A stretch of DNA of 64,000 bases. It comes from Mizugakiibacter sediminis (lineage in GTDB: Bacteria; Pseudomonadota; Gammaproteobacteria; Xanthomonadales; Rhodanobacteraceae). Below, one piece after another: positions 1 to 5,300 of the stretch. Both the position numbers and the translations under genes were made by a program. Every line of letters begins with the position of its first letter. The stretch's first letter is position 1. The notes beneath the pieces are model-generated. The model had not been told where the DNA came from. It worked only from the letters and a program-made list of their open reading frames with translations, and made no database searches. Where the stretch lies: contig NZ_DF970270.1 of assembly GCF_000953855.2 (NCBI RefSeq), forward strand, positions 1-64,000. Reading direction: 5' to 3'.

Positions 1-72
1 CGGCTCGGCCAGCGTCAGGGCCTGCGGCTCGGCCAGCGTCACGGCCTGCGACTCGGCCAGCGTCAGGGCCTC
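1..72 (+). repeat. 24-bp tandem repeat, three copies, coding
   Basis: Three direct copies of a 24-bp unit (CGGCTCGGCCAGCGTCAGGG plus CCTG, with 1-3 differences per copy) run from the window edge to about 72. In frame 2 each unit encodes eight residues of the type G-S-A-S-V-R-A-C. The array probably continues to the left of the window. It belongs to the gene that ends at 508. Confidence 0.85.
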
Positions 73-508
73 AAAGCTGGTCGCAGTCCACAAGCACAGT
101 GCGCGCGCCAAGATTTCCGGTGGCGTGGTTCTTGACCATACGGGCGTCGAAAAATTCAGCGCGGACGAATGGTGCGAATACCACGGCGTGAAGGTCTCCC
201 GAGGCGTCGCCACGCTTTACAAGGCCGTTAACGACGAGTGGACGACCAGCCGAGGCGTGGACTACTCGCCAGGAAGCAAGCCCGCATGCAACGACTTTAG
301 CGACACGGACGCGTGCGGAGGCGGTTTGCACTTCGGACCGACACCCGCACACGCGCTTTCGTACTTCCCGGAGGCGACGAAGTTTGTCGCAGTCGGCGTG
401 CGCGTGTCGGAGTTGCGTCCGATCAACGGCGGCCCCGCGAAAGCAAAGGCGCCGCGCGTGGTTAGCGCATGCGTTGAAGTCGATATCCACGGCAAGGAGG
501 TGACATGA
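2..508 (+). CDS. DUF7666-type phage protein with N-terminal octapeptide repeats (5' end outside window)
   Basis: The open frame runs in from the window edge, so the true start is not visible; the ATG at 125 is internal. The visible part begins with repeats of the form xSASVxAx (residues 1-24), which in related phage proteins form a long repetitive stretch. A globular C-terminal domain follows, with the motifs ATLYKAVNDEW, CGGGLHFGPTPAHAL and TKFVAVGV that I associate with the DUF7666 family of phages and prophages. Its biochemical function is unknown. The stop overlaps the next start (ATGA at 505-508), so the two genes are probably translationally coupled. The family call is from memory of motifs; the repeat and the overlap are seen directly. 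Confidence 0.7.
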   Translation, partial: GSASVRACGSASVTACDSASVRASKLVAVHKHSARAKISGGVVLDHTGVEKFSADEWCEYHGVKVSRGVATLYKAVNDEWTTSRGVDYSPGSKPACNDFSDTDACGGGLHFGPTPAHALSYFPEATKFVAVGVRVSELRPINGGPAKAKAPRVVSACVEVDIHGKEVT

Positions 509-780
509 CCGCCGTCGTATTCGAACTGCTGGCCGAGCGCCGCAAGCGCAACCCGACCGCGCTCACGCCAGAGCAGCGCGCAGCCCACGCCGTCCACTGC
601 GAGGGTGTGCGCATTGCGGCTCCCGACGACCTGGTGCAACAGGCGTGCGAGCTTGCCGCAGGCACCCTCGATTGCGGCGAGCAGATGCAGATCGCCATCA
701 GCCGCGCGAACACATGGCTGCGCAACGCCATGCGCCAGCGCCAGCACTACACGGGCGGCGACCTGCCGCCGGCTGCGTGA
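505..780 (+). CDS. Hypothetical phage protein, 91 aa
   Basis: The start ATG overlaps the previous stop and is preceded by GGAGGTG, a strong ribosome binding site. The product is a mainly helical, charged, soluble protein with no signal peptide or membrane segment. It contains one CEGVRI and one LDCGEQ segment but no recognisable zinc motif. I do not recognise a family. Position in a tight run of + strand genes (DUF7666, this gene, Lar-like, bet) suggests an accessory early gene of the same phage transcription unit. Confidence 0.6.
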   Translation: MTAVVFELLAERRKRNPTALTPEQRAAHAVHCEGVRIAAPDDLVQQACELAAGTLDCGEQMQIAISRANTWLRNAMRQRQHYTGGDLPPAA

Positions 781-790
781 GGAGATCGAC

Positions 791-988
791 ATGCAACGCG
801 AACACCGACTCGAAGGCCAGCTTGCGCCCTGCCCGTCCTGCGACCGCCAGCCGCGCGCGGTGAACACGCTGGGCCGCGACCTATGGCACCTGGAATGCGC
901 GCCGTGCGAGCTGCGCACGACCAAGCGCGCCACGTTACAGGAAGCGGTCGAGGCGTGGGAATCGCTCCCGCGTGCTGTGGCCGTCTGA
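791..988 (+). CDS. Lar-like zinc-ribbon protein, 65 aa
   Basis: The frame has an upstream extension, but ATG 791 follows GAGGAGA at good spacing, so that start is preferred. The protein has a CPSC pair near residue 14 and a CAPC pair near residue 36, followed by a helix ending EAVEAWESL. This is the layout of the Lar (restriction alleviation) zinc-ribbon family: CPxC, a strand, CxxC, then an EAxxAWN-like helix. Classical Lar from the Rac prophage modulates type I restriction-modification. Many family members are small phage proteins of unknown role, so anti-restriction activity here is inference. Confidence 0.6.
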   Translation: MQREHRLEGQLAPCPSCDRQPRAVNTLGRDLWHLECAPCELRTTKRATLQEAVEAWESLPRAVAV

Positions 989-1088
989 GTTCCCCCAGCC
1001 GGCCGCGCCGCGCAACCCCTCCGACACAAGCGGCGCGGTCGGCACCTACAACAACACCGCGCCGGACGGTTATCCGGCAGAGGACGAC

Positions 1089-1940
1089 ATGAACAGCGTA
1101 GCCACCATTGAACAATCCAAGTCTGTCGGCGTTCTGGCGACGCTAGCCAGTCATTACGGCATGGACAAGGGCGCATTCGTCCAGACGATCAAGGCAACCG
1201 TGATGAACGGCACCGACGTGAGCAACGAACAGCTTGCGGCGTTCTGCCTTGTCGCCAAGGAACACAAGCTCAATCCGTTCACGAAGGAAATCTTCGCGTT
1301 CCCGAGTCGCGGCGGCATCGTGCCGGTGGTCAGCGTTGACGGCTGGATGAAGCTAATCAATTCGCATCCCGACTTCGATGGGATGGAGTTCAAGGATAAC
1401 GTGACGCCGGATGGTCAACTCCTGTCGATCACCTGCCGCATGTTCCGCAAGGGCCGCTCTCACCCCGTCGAAGTGACGGAGTACATGGCCGAGTGCAAAC
1501 GCAATACCGATGTTTGGCGGCAATGGCCTGCTCGGATGCTGCGGCACAAGGCGACGATTCAGGCCGCACGTTATGCCTTCGGATTCGCCGGCATCATGGA
1601 GCAGGACGAGGCCGAGCGCATGGGCGATATCGACGGCGCACGAAAAGATGAAAACGTCGTCCCGGGCGTTTTTGTCGAGGACAAGCGGAAGGCAAGGCAC
1701 GACGAAGCGGCCGAGCAGTATGCCGCCTCAATCGAGCTGATCAAGGATCGCATCAGCGAGTGGGACGCGACCCAGGACAGTGACGCGCTTTACACCGCGG
1801 CCGAGGCTTGGGCGGAAATTCCTTCCGCAGCGCAAATGGATTTGTGGTTGGCCCCGACAAAGGGCGGCATCTTTACAACTCACGAGCGCGACGTAATCAA
1901 GTCGAAGCTCCCCAAGATCGAGCAGGAGAAGTCCGAGTGA
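1089..1940 (+). CDS. bet: Phage recombination protein Bet (RecT/Redbeta-type annealase)
   Basis: This is a single-strand annealing recombinase of the lambda Redbeta/RecT group, 283 aa from ATG 1089; the open frame starts earlier at 972 without support. Family motifs include the N-terminal FCLVAKEHKLNPFTKEIFAF block, the VVSVDGWMKLI block and the RMLRHKATIQAARYAFGF block. The protein would coat 3' single strands and anneal them during phage DNA replication and recombination. Its usual partner exonuclease (exo or RecE type) is not in the window and may lie to the left. The stop overlaps the next GTG start, which suggests coupled translation with the SSB-like gene. Confidence 0.92.
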   Translation: MNSVATIEQSKSVGVLATLASHYGMDKGAFVQTIKATVMNGTDVSNEQLAAFCLVAKEHKLNPFTKEIFAFPSRGGIVPVVSVDGWMKLINSHPDFDGMEFKDNVTPDGQLLSITCRMFRKGRSHPVEVTEYMAECKRNTDVWRQWPARMLRHKATIQAARYAFGFAGIMEQDEAERMGDIDGARKDENVVPGVFVEDKRKARHDEAAEQYAASIELIKDRISEWDATQDSDALYTAAEAWAEIPSAAQMDLWLAPTKGGIFTTHERDVIKSKLPKIEQEKSE

Positions 1941-2227
1941 GCGACGCACAATTTATCAGCGGTCTGATCGTGAAAGCGCCGCACGAGCGCGCGCCGGAGT
2001 ACGTCAAGGCGAAGCTGTCCATCAAGCGCGAGGAACTGATCGCGTGGCTGCAAGGGCAGGCTGGCGAGTGGATCAACGCGGACGTGAAGGTATCGGCTGG
2101 CGGGAAGTGGTACGCGGTGGTCGATATGTGGAAGCCGGACAACGCGAAACAGGCGCCGCGTGAGAAGCGGAAGAGCACGCCGGCCGGCAGAGACGTTCCG
2201 CCGCCAGACGACGACCTTCCGTTTTAA
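1937..2227 (+). CDS. Small protein with SSB-like acidic tail, next to bet
   Basis: I place the start at GTG 1937, which overlaps the bet stop (GTGA), giving 96 aa; the open frame continues upstream inside bet but out of its frame. The N-terminal half reads as a compact beta-rich domain (FISGLIVKAPHERAPEYVKA, then VKVSAGGKWYAVVDMWKP). The C-terminal 30 residues are lysine/proline-rich and end in DDDLPF, the kind of acidic-hydrophobic tip by which bacterial SSB recruits repair proteins. The body does not look like a canonical SSB OB fold to me. A single-strand binding or recombination helper role beside Bet is inference from tail and neighbour. Confidence 0.6.
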   Translation: MSDAQFISGLIVKAPHERAPEYVKAKLSIKREELIAWLQGQAGEWINADVKVSAGGKWYAVVDMWKPDNAKQAPREKRKSTPAGRDVPPPDDDLPF

Positions 2228-2305
2228 TGCCGCGCCCGGCCTGGTCCCGTGAAACGCGGTCAAAGCAGTCAGGCACGGAGGCAACGCGAGCCCGGCGCCT
2301 TTGCG

Positions 2306-2361
2306 GGCTAACGCCTGAATTAAGCCGCGCCATTGGCGTCGGCTTGAATGAATTGTTAGGG
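2306..2361 (+). repeat. attC site 1 (integron cassette recombination site)
   Basis: The outer boxes are GGCTAAC (2306-2312) and GTTAGGG (2355-2361). The inner boxes are ATTAAGCCG (2319-2327) and CGGCTTGAAT (2340-2349), closed by a CGCC-ATT-GGCG hairpin. The two inner boxes pair except for one unpaired base, the strand-selecting feature of attC sites. Sequence and length (56 bp) resemble the attC of aadA-type cassettes. The last base of the right box departs from the consensus GTTRRRY. Confidence 0.85.
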
Positions 2362-2381
2362 CGCTGCCCGAGGAGAATGAA

Positions 2382-2732
2382 ATGCCGAACAACTGCCATT
2401 GCGATCAGATGGGACTGGGCGATCCGACGCAAACATGCGGCGACTGCCCGGAGGACTACAAGCGCGCACGTGTTTTCAGCCCAGGTAGTGCGATTGAGCA
2501 GGAGGTTCAGATGCTCCGTGAGCTTCTGGCCGACGCCGATCACGCGCTTGCTGACCTGGGAGCGTGCGACATCCCGGATTGCGATGAACCGAACTGCTTG
2601 AAGGTGCGGCAGCGGATCGCCGCCATTCGGCTGCAACGCGTTGTTAGACCGCAGACATTGAGGGCTAGACATGAAAGAAACGAAGTGGCAAAGGGCCGAA
2701 CGCTACGCGAAGCGCCTGATTGCCAATCTTGA
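2382..2732 (+). CDS. Cassette-borne hypothetical protein (cassette 1), reads through a half attC
   Basis: ATG 2382 follows AGGAG (2371-2375) with six bases of spacing, and lies 20 bp after attC 1 as expected for a gene cassette. The 116-aa product is cysteine-rich at its N-terminus (CHC at residues 5-7, then CGDC near residue 19) with a second pair (DCDEPNC) near residue 65, so it may bind zinc. The central part is a helix with MLRELLADAD. The last ~35 residues are encoded by the attC right half and the start of the next cassette, so the native C-terminus was probably shorter. Function unknown. Confidence 0.5.
   Translation: MPNNCHCDQMGLGDPTQTCGDCPEDYKRARVFSPGSAIEQEVQMLRELLADADHALADLGACDIPDCDEPNCLKVRQRIAAIRLQRVVRPQTLRARHERNEVAKGRTLREAPDCQS
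2628..2649 (+). repeat. attC right half only (site 2, degraded)
   Basis: CGGCTGCAAC (2628-2637) followed by GTTAGAC (2643-2649) matches the right half of attC site 4 (3252-3273) at 20 of 22 positions. No matching left half (xYYYAAC plus GTTxCAGCCG) is found upstream. The site therefore looks truncated, probably by a deletion or an in-frame fusion with the cassette 1 gene. Confidence 0.65.
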
Positions 2733-2955
2733 AGGCAACAACGGAACTCTTGGTGAGTTGAGTCACGAGCGTATTGCACAAGTTGCTTTCCGGGATGGCG
2801 TTGAAACTGGGCTACGGGATGCAAAGCGCTCATATGGTATGAGCCGGGCGACTGCGACAAAACTTCTTGCTCTCGCGCAAGAGCGGGCGATGCTGAAGAA
2901 CAAGCTGCGGTCTAACACCGAAGCTAAGCCGACCCGCGAAGCGGGTTCGGCTTGA
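2671..2955 (+). CDS. Cassette-borne hypothetical helical protein (cassette 2), 94 aa
   Basis: ATG 2671 lies 22 bp after the half attC and follows GAGGG. The product is highly charged and probably all-helical, with a possible helix-turn-helix segment around YGMSRATATKLLALAQ (residues 55-70). The stop codon lies inside the L' box of attC 3 (2953-2955), which is typical of integron cassettes, and the last 14 residues are attC-encoded. The base composition is visibly lower in GC than the flanking chromosome. No family recognised. Confidence 0.65.
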   Translation: MKETKWQRAERYAKRLIANLEGNNGTLGELSHERIAQVAFRDGVETGLRDAKRSYGMSRATATKLLALAQERAMLKNKLRSNTEAKPTREAGSA

Positions 2956-2969
2956 GCGCCTTGTTAGGC
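2910..2969 (+). repeat. attC site 3, complete, 60 bp
   Basis: Outer boxes GTCTAAC (2910-2916) and GTTAGGC (2963-2969) fit RYYYAAC and GTTRRRY exactly. Inner boxes GCTAAGCCGA (2923-2932) and TCGGCTTGAGC (2947-2957) pair with a single extrahelical base. A perfect CCCGC-GAA-GCGGG stem-loop sits between them (2933-2945). This is the best-formed attC in the array. Confidence 0.93.
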
Positions 2970-2996
2970 GTCACGCGACAACAAACGGAGAACGAC

Positions 2997-3212
2997 ATGC
3001 AACATCGTGAACCTTTTTGGCTGGTCTGGAATCCGCAGGGTTACAACCCGCAGCGCAAACACAACACCAAGGAAGGCGCGACACGCGAGGCCGAAAGGCT
3101 TGCGCGAGCAAATCCCGGACAGACCTTCATTGTCATGGAGAGCGTTTGCGCGCTGGTGGTGGACAACATCCAGCGCACCGACTTGCGTCCCGGCAATGAA
3201 CTGCCCTTCTGA
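2997..3212 (+). CDS. Cassette-borne phage-like small protein (cassette 3), 71 aa, LPF tail
   Basis: ATG 2997 follows ACGGAG at good spacing, 28 bp after attC 3. The 71-aa product starts with FWLVWNPQGYNP, has a middle segment TREAERLARANPGQTFIVME, and ends GNELPF. The W-NP...A-RLARxNPGxxFxV layout is one I associate with small unannotated phage proteins. The acidic-hydrophobic end resembles an SSB-type tip, as in the gene at 1937-2227. The stop immediately precedes attC 4, as expected in a compact cassette. Function unknown. Confidence 0.65.
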   Translation: MQHREPFWLVWNPQGYNPQRKHNTKEGATREAERLARANPGQTFIVMESVCALVVDNIQRTDLRPGNELPF

Positions 3213-3213
3213 C

Positions 3214-3273
3214 GCCTAACAACCAAGTTCAGCCGTGACGCGATGCGGCATCGGCTGCAACGCGTGGTTAGGC
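3214..3273 (+). repeat. attC site 4, complete, 60 bp
   Basis: Outer boxes GCCTAAC (3214-3220) and GTTAGGC (3267-3273) are perfect inverted repeats. Inner boxes GTTCAGCCG (3227-3235) and CGGCTGCAAC (3252-3261) pair with one extrahelical base. The central stem is weaker than in site 3. Confidence 0.93.
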
Positions 3274-3300
3274 ATCAATTTTGAAAGGATGGTGGACGGC

Positions 3301-3684
3301 ATGGAATTGGTACTGATTCGCGGGCTTCCCGGTAGCGGCAAGACGACTATGGCGCGCACGTTGGCGCTGGTTGGTTACGAACACCACGAAGCTGACCATT
3401 ACTTTGAGCGTGAAGGCGCTTACAAGTTTGACCCTTCCGAGTTGCCAAAGGCCCATGCCCAATGCTTGGAGCGCACCAAGGACAGCCTCACTCGCGGGGT
3501 CAGCTGCGTTGTAGCCAACACGTTTACGCGGCGATGGGAGATGCAGCCTTACTTGGATGCCGCTAAGGCTATCGGCGTTCCGGTGCGCGTGATTGAGGCG
3601 AAAGGTGAGTGGGAGAACTGCCACGGCGTGCCGGCTGATGCGATTGAGAGGATGCGGGAACGGTGGGAATCAGTTGATGCCTAA
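3301..3684 (+). CDS. P-loop kinase-like protein, N4BP2/AAA_33 type (cassette 4)
   Basis: The product has a Walker A motif at its N-terminus (GLPGSGKTTMAR, residues 8-19), an AANTF-like strand, and the C-terminal block NCHGVPADAIERMRERWE typical of small polynucleotide-kinase-like P-loop ATPases related to N4BP2. Such proteins phosphorylate nucleic-acid ends or other small substrates; the substrate here is unknown. An in-frame ATG at 3289 sits too close to AAAGG, so 3301 is preferred, giving 127 aa. The stop overlaps attC 5 (3682-3684 lies in its R'' box). This is the only cassette with a clear enzyme signature. Confidence 0.75.
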   Translation: MELVLIRGLPGSGKTTMARTLALVGYEHHEADHYFEREGAYKFDPSELPKAHAQCLERTKDSLTRGVSCVVANTFTRRWEMQPYLDAAKAIGVPVRVIEAKGEWENCHGVPADAIERMRERWESVDA

Positions 3685-3766
3685 CACCTGAGCTAACCCG
3701 CGCCGCCGTGAGCGCGTGATTTCACAGTGAACCCGAAGCGGCGTCGGGTTGAATGAACTGTTGGGC
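3679..3766 (+). repeat. attC site 5, complete, 88 bp
   Basis: Outer boxes GCCTAAC (3679-3685) and GTTGGGC (3760-3766) fit RYYYAAC and GTTRRRY. Inner boxes GCTAACCCG (3692-3700) and CGGGTTGAAT (3745-3754) are complementary apart from an extra base. A long variable loop stem begins CGCCGC (3701-3706) and returns GCGGCG (3738-3743). Confidence 0.9.
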
Positions 3767-3787
3767 GGCAACGATATGGAGATACGT

Positions 3788-4111
3788 ATGGGAACAGAAC
3801 ACACGCCAGGCCCGTGGCATCAGCTTGCTGATGGATTCATCTACGCGAAGGATGGCGGGCGCGTAGCCGACCCTAAGCCATGGTCACCGGCGCATAAGGC
3901 GCGCACAGACGAGACGGTAAAGGCCAATGCTCGATTAATCGCAGCGGCTCCAGATCTACTCGACGCACTGATCGACCTTTTGCACCAATCCAAGCTCTCG
4001 AAAGACGAGGGTGGGTGGGATTTTGAGCAGGCCGAAGAGGCAATCGCGAAAGCAACCGGCTTGACGCCTAACAAGCGTTATCCGCCGAATCCGCTGGATA
4101 CCACCGACTGA
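3788..4111 (+). CDS. HTPGPW-type phage-like protein (cassette 5)
   Basis: ATG 3788 is chosen over 3776 because GGAG (3778-3781) lies six bases upstream of it. The 107-aa product begins TEHTPGPWHQ and contains ANARLIAAAPDLLDAL, a signature shared by many small phage and prophage proteins of unknown function. The gene follows attC 5 at cassette-like spacing. It continues through an attC-type R'' box (GCCTAAC, 4066-4072) and ends 39 bp later, so its last ~15 residues are probably not native. It marks the right edge of the cassette array. Confidence 0.65.
   Translation: MGTEHTPGPWHQLADGFIYAKDGGRVADPKPWSPAHKARTDETVKANARLIAAAPDLLDALIDLLHQSKLSKDEGGWDFEQAEEAIAKATGLTPNKRYPPNPLDTTD
4066..4072 (+). repeat. 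attC remnant (left outer box only)
   Basis: GCCTAAC followed by AAG sits where the attC of cassette 5 should begin, but no L', R' or stem follows in the next 60 bases. This looks like an attC cut just inside its left end, and so like the junction between the cassette array and the phage backbone. A seven-base match alone is weak; the position relative to the gene is what supports it. Confidence 0.45.
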
Positions 4112-4125
4112 GCGAGGTAGTAACC

Positions 4126-4797
4126 GTGGCTGAGAACATCAACGATGGTGAGGCGACTGACCACCTGCGGCCGGAGGTAAGGGAAGCTGTCGAATACTGC
4201 GCTGAGGTTTTCGACGCTTCCGACAATGGCGAATGGGCGACTGTTCGCGCCGAGCTTGAGCGCCAGGCGGCGGAGATTGCGGAACTGCGCAAGGAGCGCC
4301 GCAAGCTGCGGAAGGTATGCGCTGCGGCCTATCAGGCAGCCGGCGCGTACAGCCTGCCCGTGCGGTTCCTCGACGCGCTCTTTGACGCCGCGCAAGGCGA
4401 CATTGAGGCGAGGCAGAAAACGGACGCGCTGCTGCCGTGCGAAACGCCGGACTTTGTGCTTGAGCGCGACGAGCTGCGCGCGGAGATCGCGGAACTGCGG
4501 GCCAAATCAGCCGACCGCGACAGCCACGACCTGACCGAATGCATGCGTGAAATGTGCGTCGAACTGGCTGATGCCGGCGTCATCCCGCCGGGGTTTGCGC
4601 CCATGTTCGTAGTGGACGCCGTGCTGGCGCTGAAGACCGAGCGCGACGAACTGCGCGCCAAGCTCGACAACCCCGGCACCACGCACAGCGAGGGTTGCTG
4701 GACGTGGGGTCCAAAGCATTACGGGTGCGCGGAGAACCGCATCCAGGAACTGGAGGCCGAGCTTGCGGCGATGCGGGCGGAGTGGGATGCGGAATGA
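4126..4797 (+). CDS. Coiled-coil phage protein, possibly Ead/Ea22-like
   Basis: The start is GTG 4126, preceded by GCGAGG. The 223-aa product has repeated leucine-zipper-like segments: AEIAELRKERRKLRK near residue 50, ERDELRAEIAELRAK near residue 110, and ERDELRAKLDNPG near residue 170. A cysteine-containing stretch SEGCWTWGPKHYGC lies near residue 190 and the protein ends with another short coiled coil. This arrangement recalls Ead/Ea22-like early phage proteins, but that is a weak match. The stop overlaps the next start (ATGA). Confidence 0.55.
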   Translation: MAENINDGEATDHLRPEVREAVEYCAEVFDASDNGEWATVRAELERQAAEIAELRKERRKLRKVCAAAYQAAGAYSLPVRFLDALFDAAQGDIEARQKTDALLPCETPDFVLERDELRAEIAELRAKSADRDSHDLTECMREMCVELADAGVIPPGFAPMFVVDAVLALKTERDELRAKLDNPGTTHSEGCWTWGPKHYGCAENRIQELEAELAAMRAEWDAE

Positions 4798-4994
4798 CCG
4801 GCGACATGCAGCACGGCGGTACAAAGCCACGCGAGCCCGCGCGCTCTGGCGCCGAACAGGATGTTGTCTCGCGCTACTGGCGGCGGATGTGCTGCTACCT
4901 CGGCAGGCCCGGCGTTGCGGCATGGATCAAGCGCGCCATCCGCAGGCGCGAGCGGCGCGGCGCTATACCACTTGACGATGATTCGGTGGGGTAA
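4794..4994 (+). CDS. Small basic hypothetical phage protein, 66 aa
   Basis: ATG 4794 overlaps the preceding stop codon. The product is strongly basic in its second half (KRAIRRRERRG) and has one WRRMCCYLG segment, so it could bind nucleic acid, but nothing more specific can be seen. It lies between the coiled-coil gene and the excisionase-like gene in the same phage operon. Confidence 0.45.
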   Translation: MTGDMQHGGTKPREPARSGAEQDVVSRYWRRMCCYLGRPGVAAWIKRAIRRRERRGAIPLDDDSVG

Positions 4995-4997
4995 CGA

Positions 4998-5300
4998 ATG
5001 AGCGACGGCCAGACCTGGTTCACCGTGAAGGAGGCAGCCGAATACTGCCGCTGCTCCGTGCGCGCCTTCTACCGTATGGGGATCGCCGCGCATGACTCCG
5101 GCGGCAGGAAGACCTATCATCGCGCGACCTTGGACGCAGCATTGCTCGCACGACCATGGCAAGGCTCTACAAGCGCGGCCCCTGCTACTACCTCGACTGG
5201 ATCGAGAACGGCGAGCGTTTCCGCCGGTCCCTTGGCAAGATTGGCGCCCGTGAGGCTGAGGCCGTACAAGCCGAAAAAGAAGCCGAACTGCGCGGCCTGA
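4998..5300 (+). CDS. xis: Excisionase-like small DNA-binding protein
   Basis: Residues 7-52 form a MerR/excisionase-type winged helix: WFTVKEAAEYCRCSVRAFYR, then GRKTYHRATLDAAL. Excisionases of this type direct the neighbouring tyrosine integrase towards excision. The gene lies directly upstream of the integrase and overlaps it by 145 bases in another frame. The last ~48 residues are low-complexity (A, T, S, P, R) because they are read out of frame from the integrase start. A transcriptional regulator of the integration module is the alternative. Confidence 0.7.
   Translation: MSDGQTWFTVKEAAEYCRCSVRAFYRMGIAAHDSGGRKTYHRATLDAALLARPWQGSTSAAPATTSTGSRTASVSAGPLARLAPVRLRPYKPKKKPNCAA

Noticed and set aside
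1-72. Short regular repeats as a CRISPR array
   Set aside because: The 24-bp units are contiguous with no spacers and encode a regular protein repeat.
2382-4111. Toxin-antitoxin pair among the cassettes
   Set aside because: Such pairs are common integron cargo, but no cassette holds two coupled small genes and no known toxin or antitoxin motif was seen.
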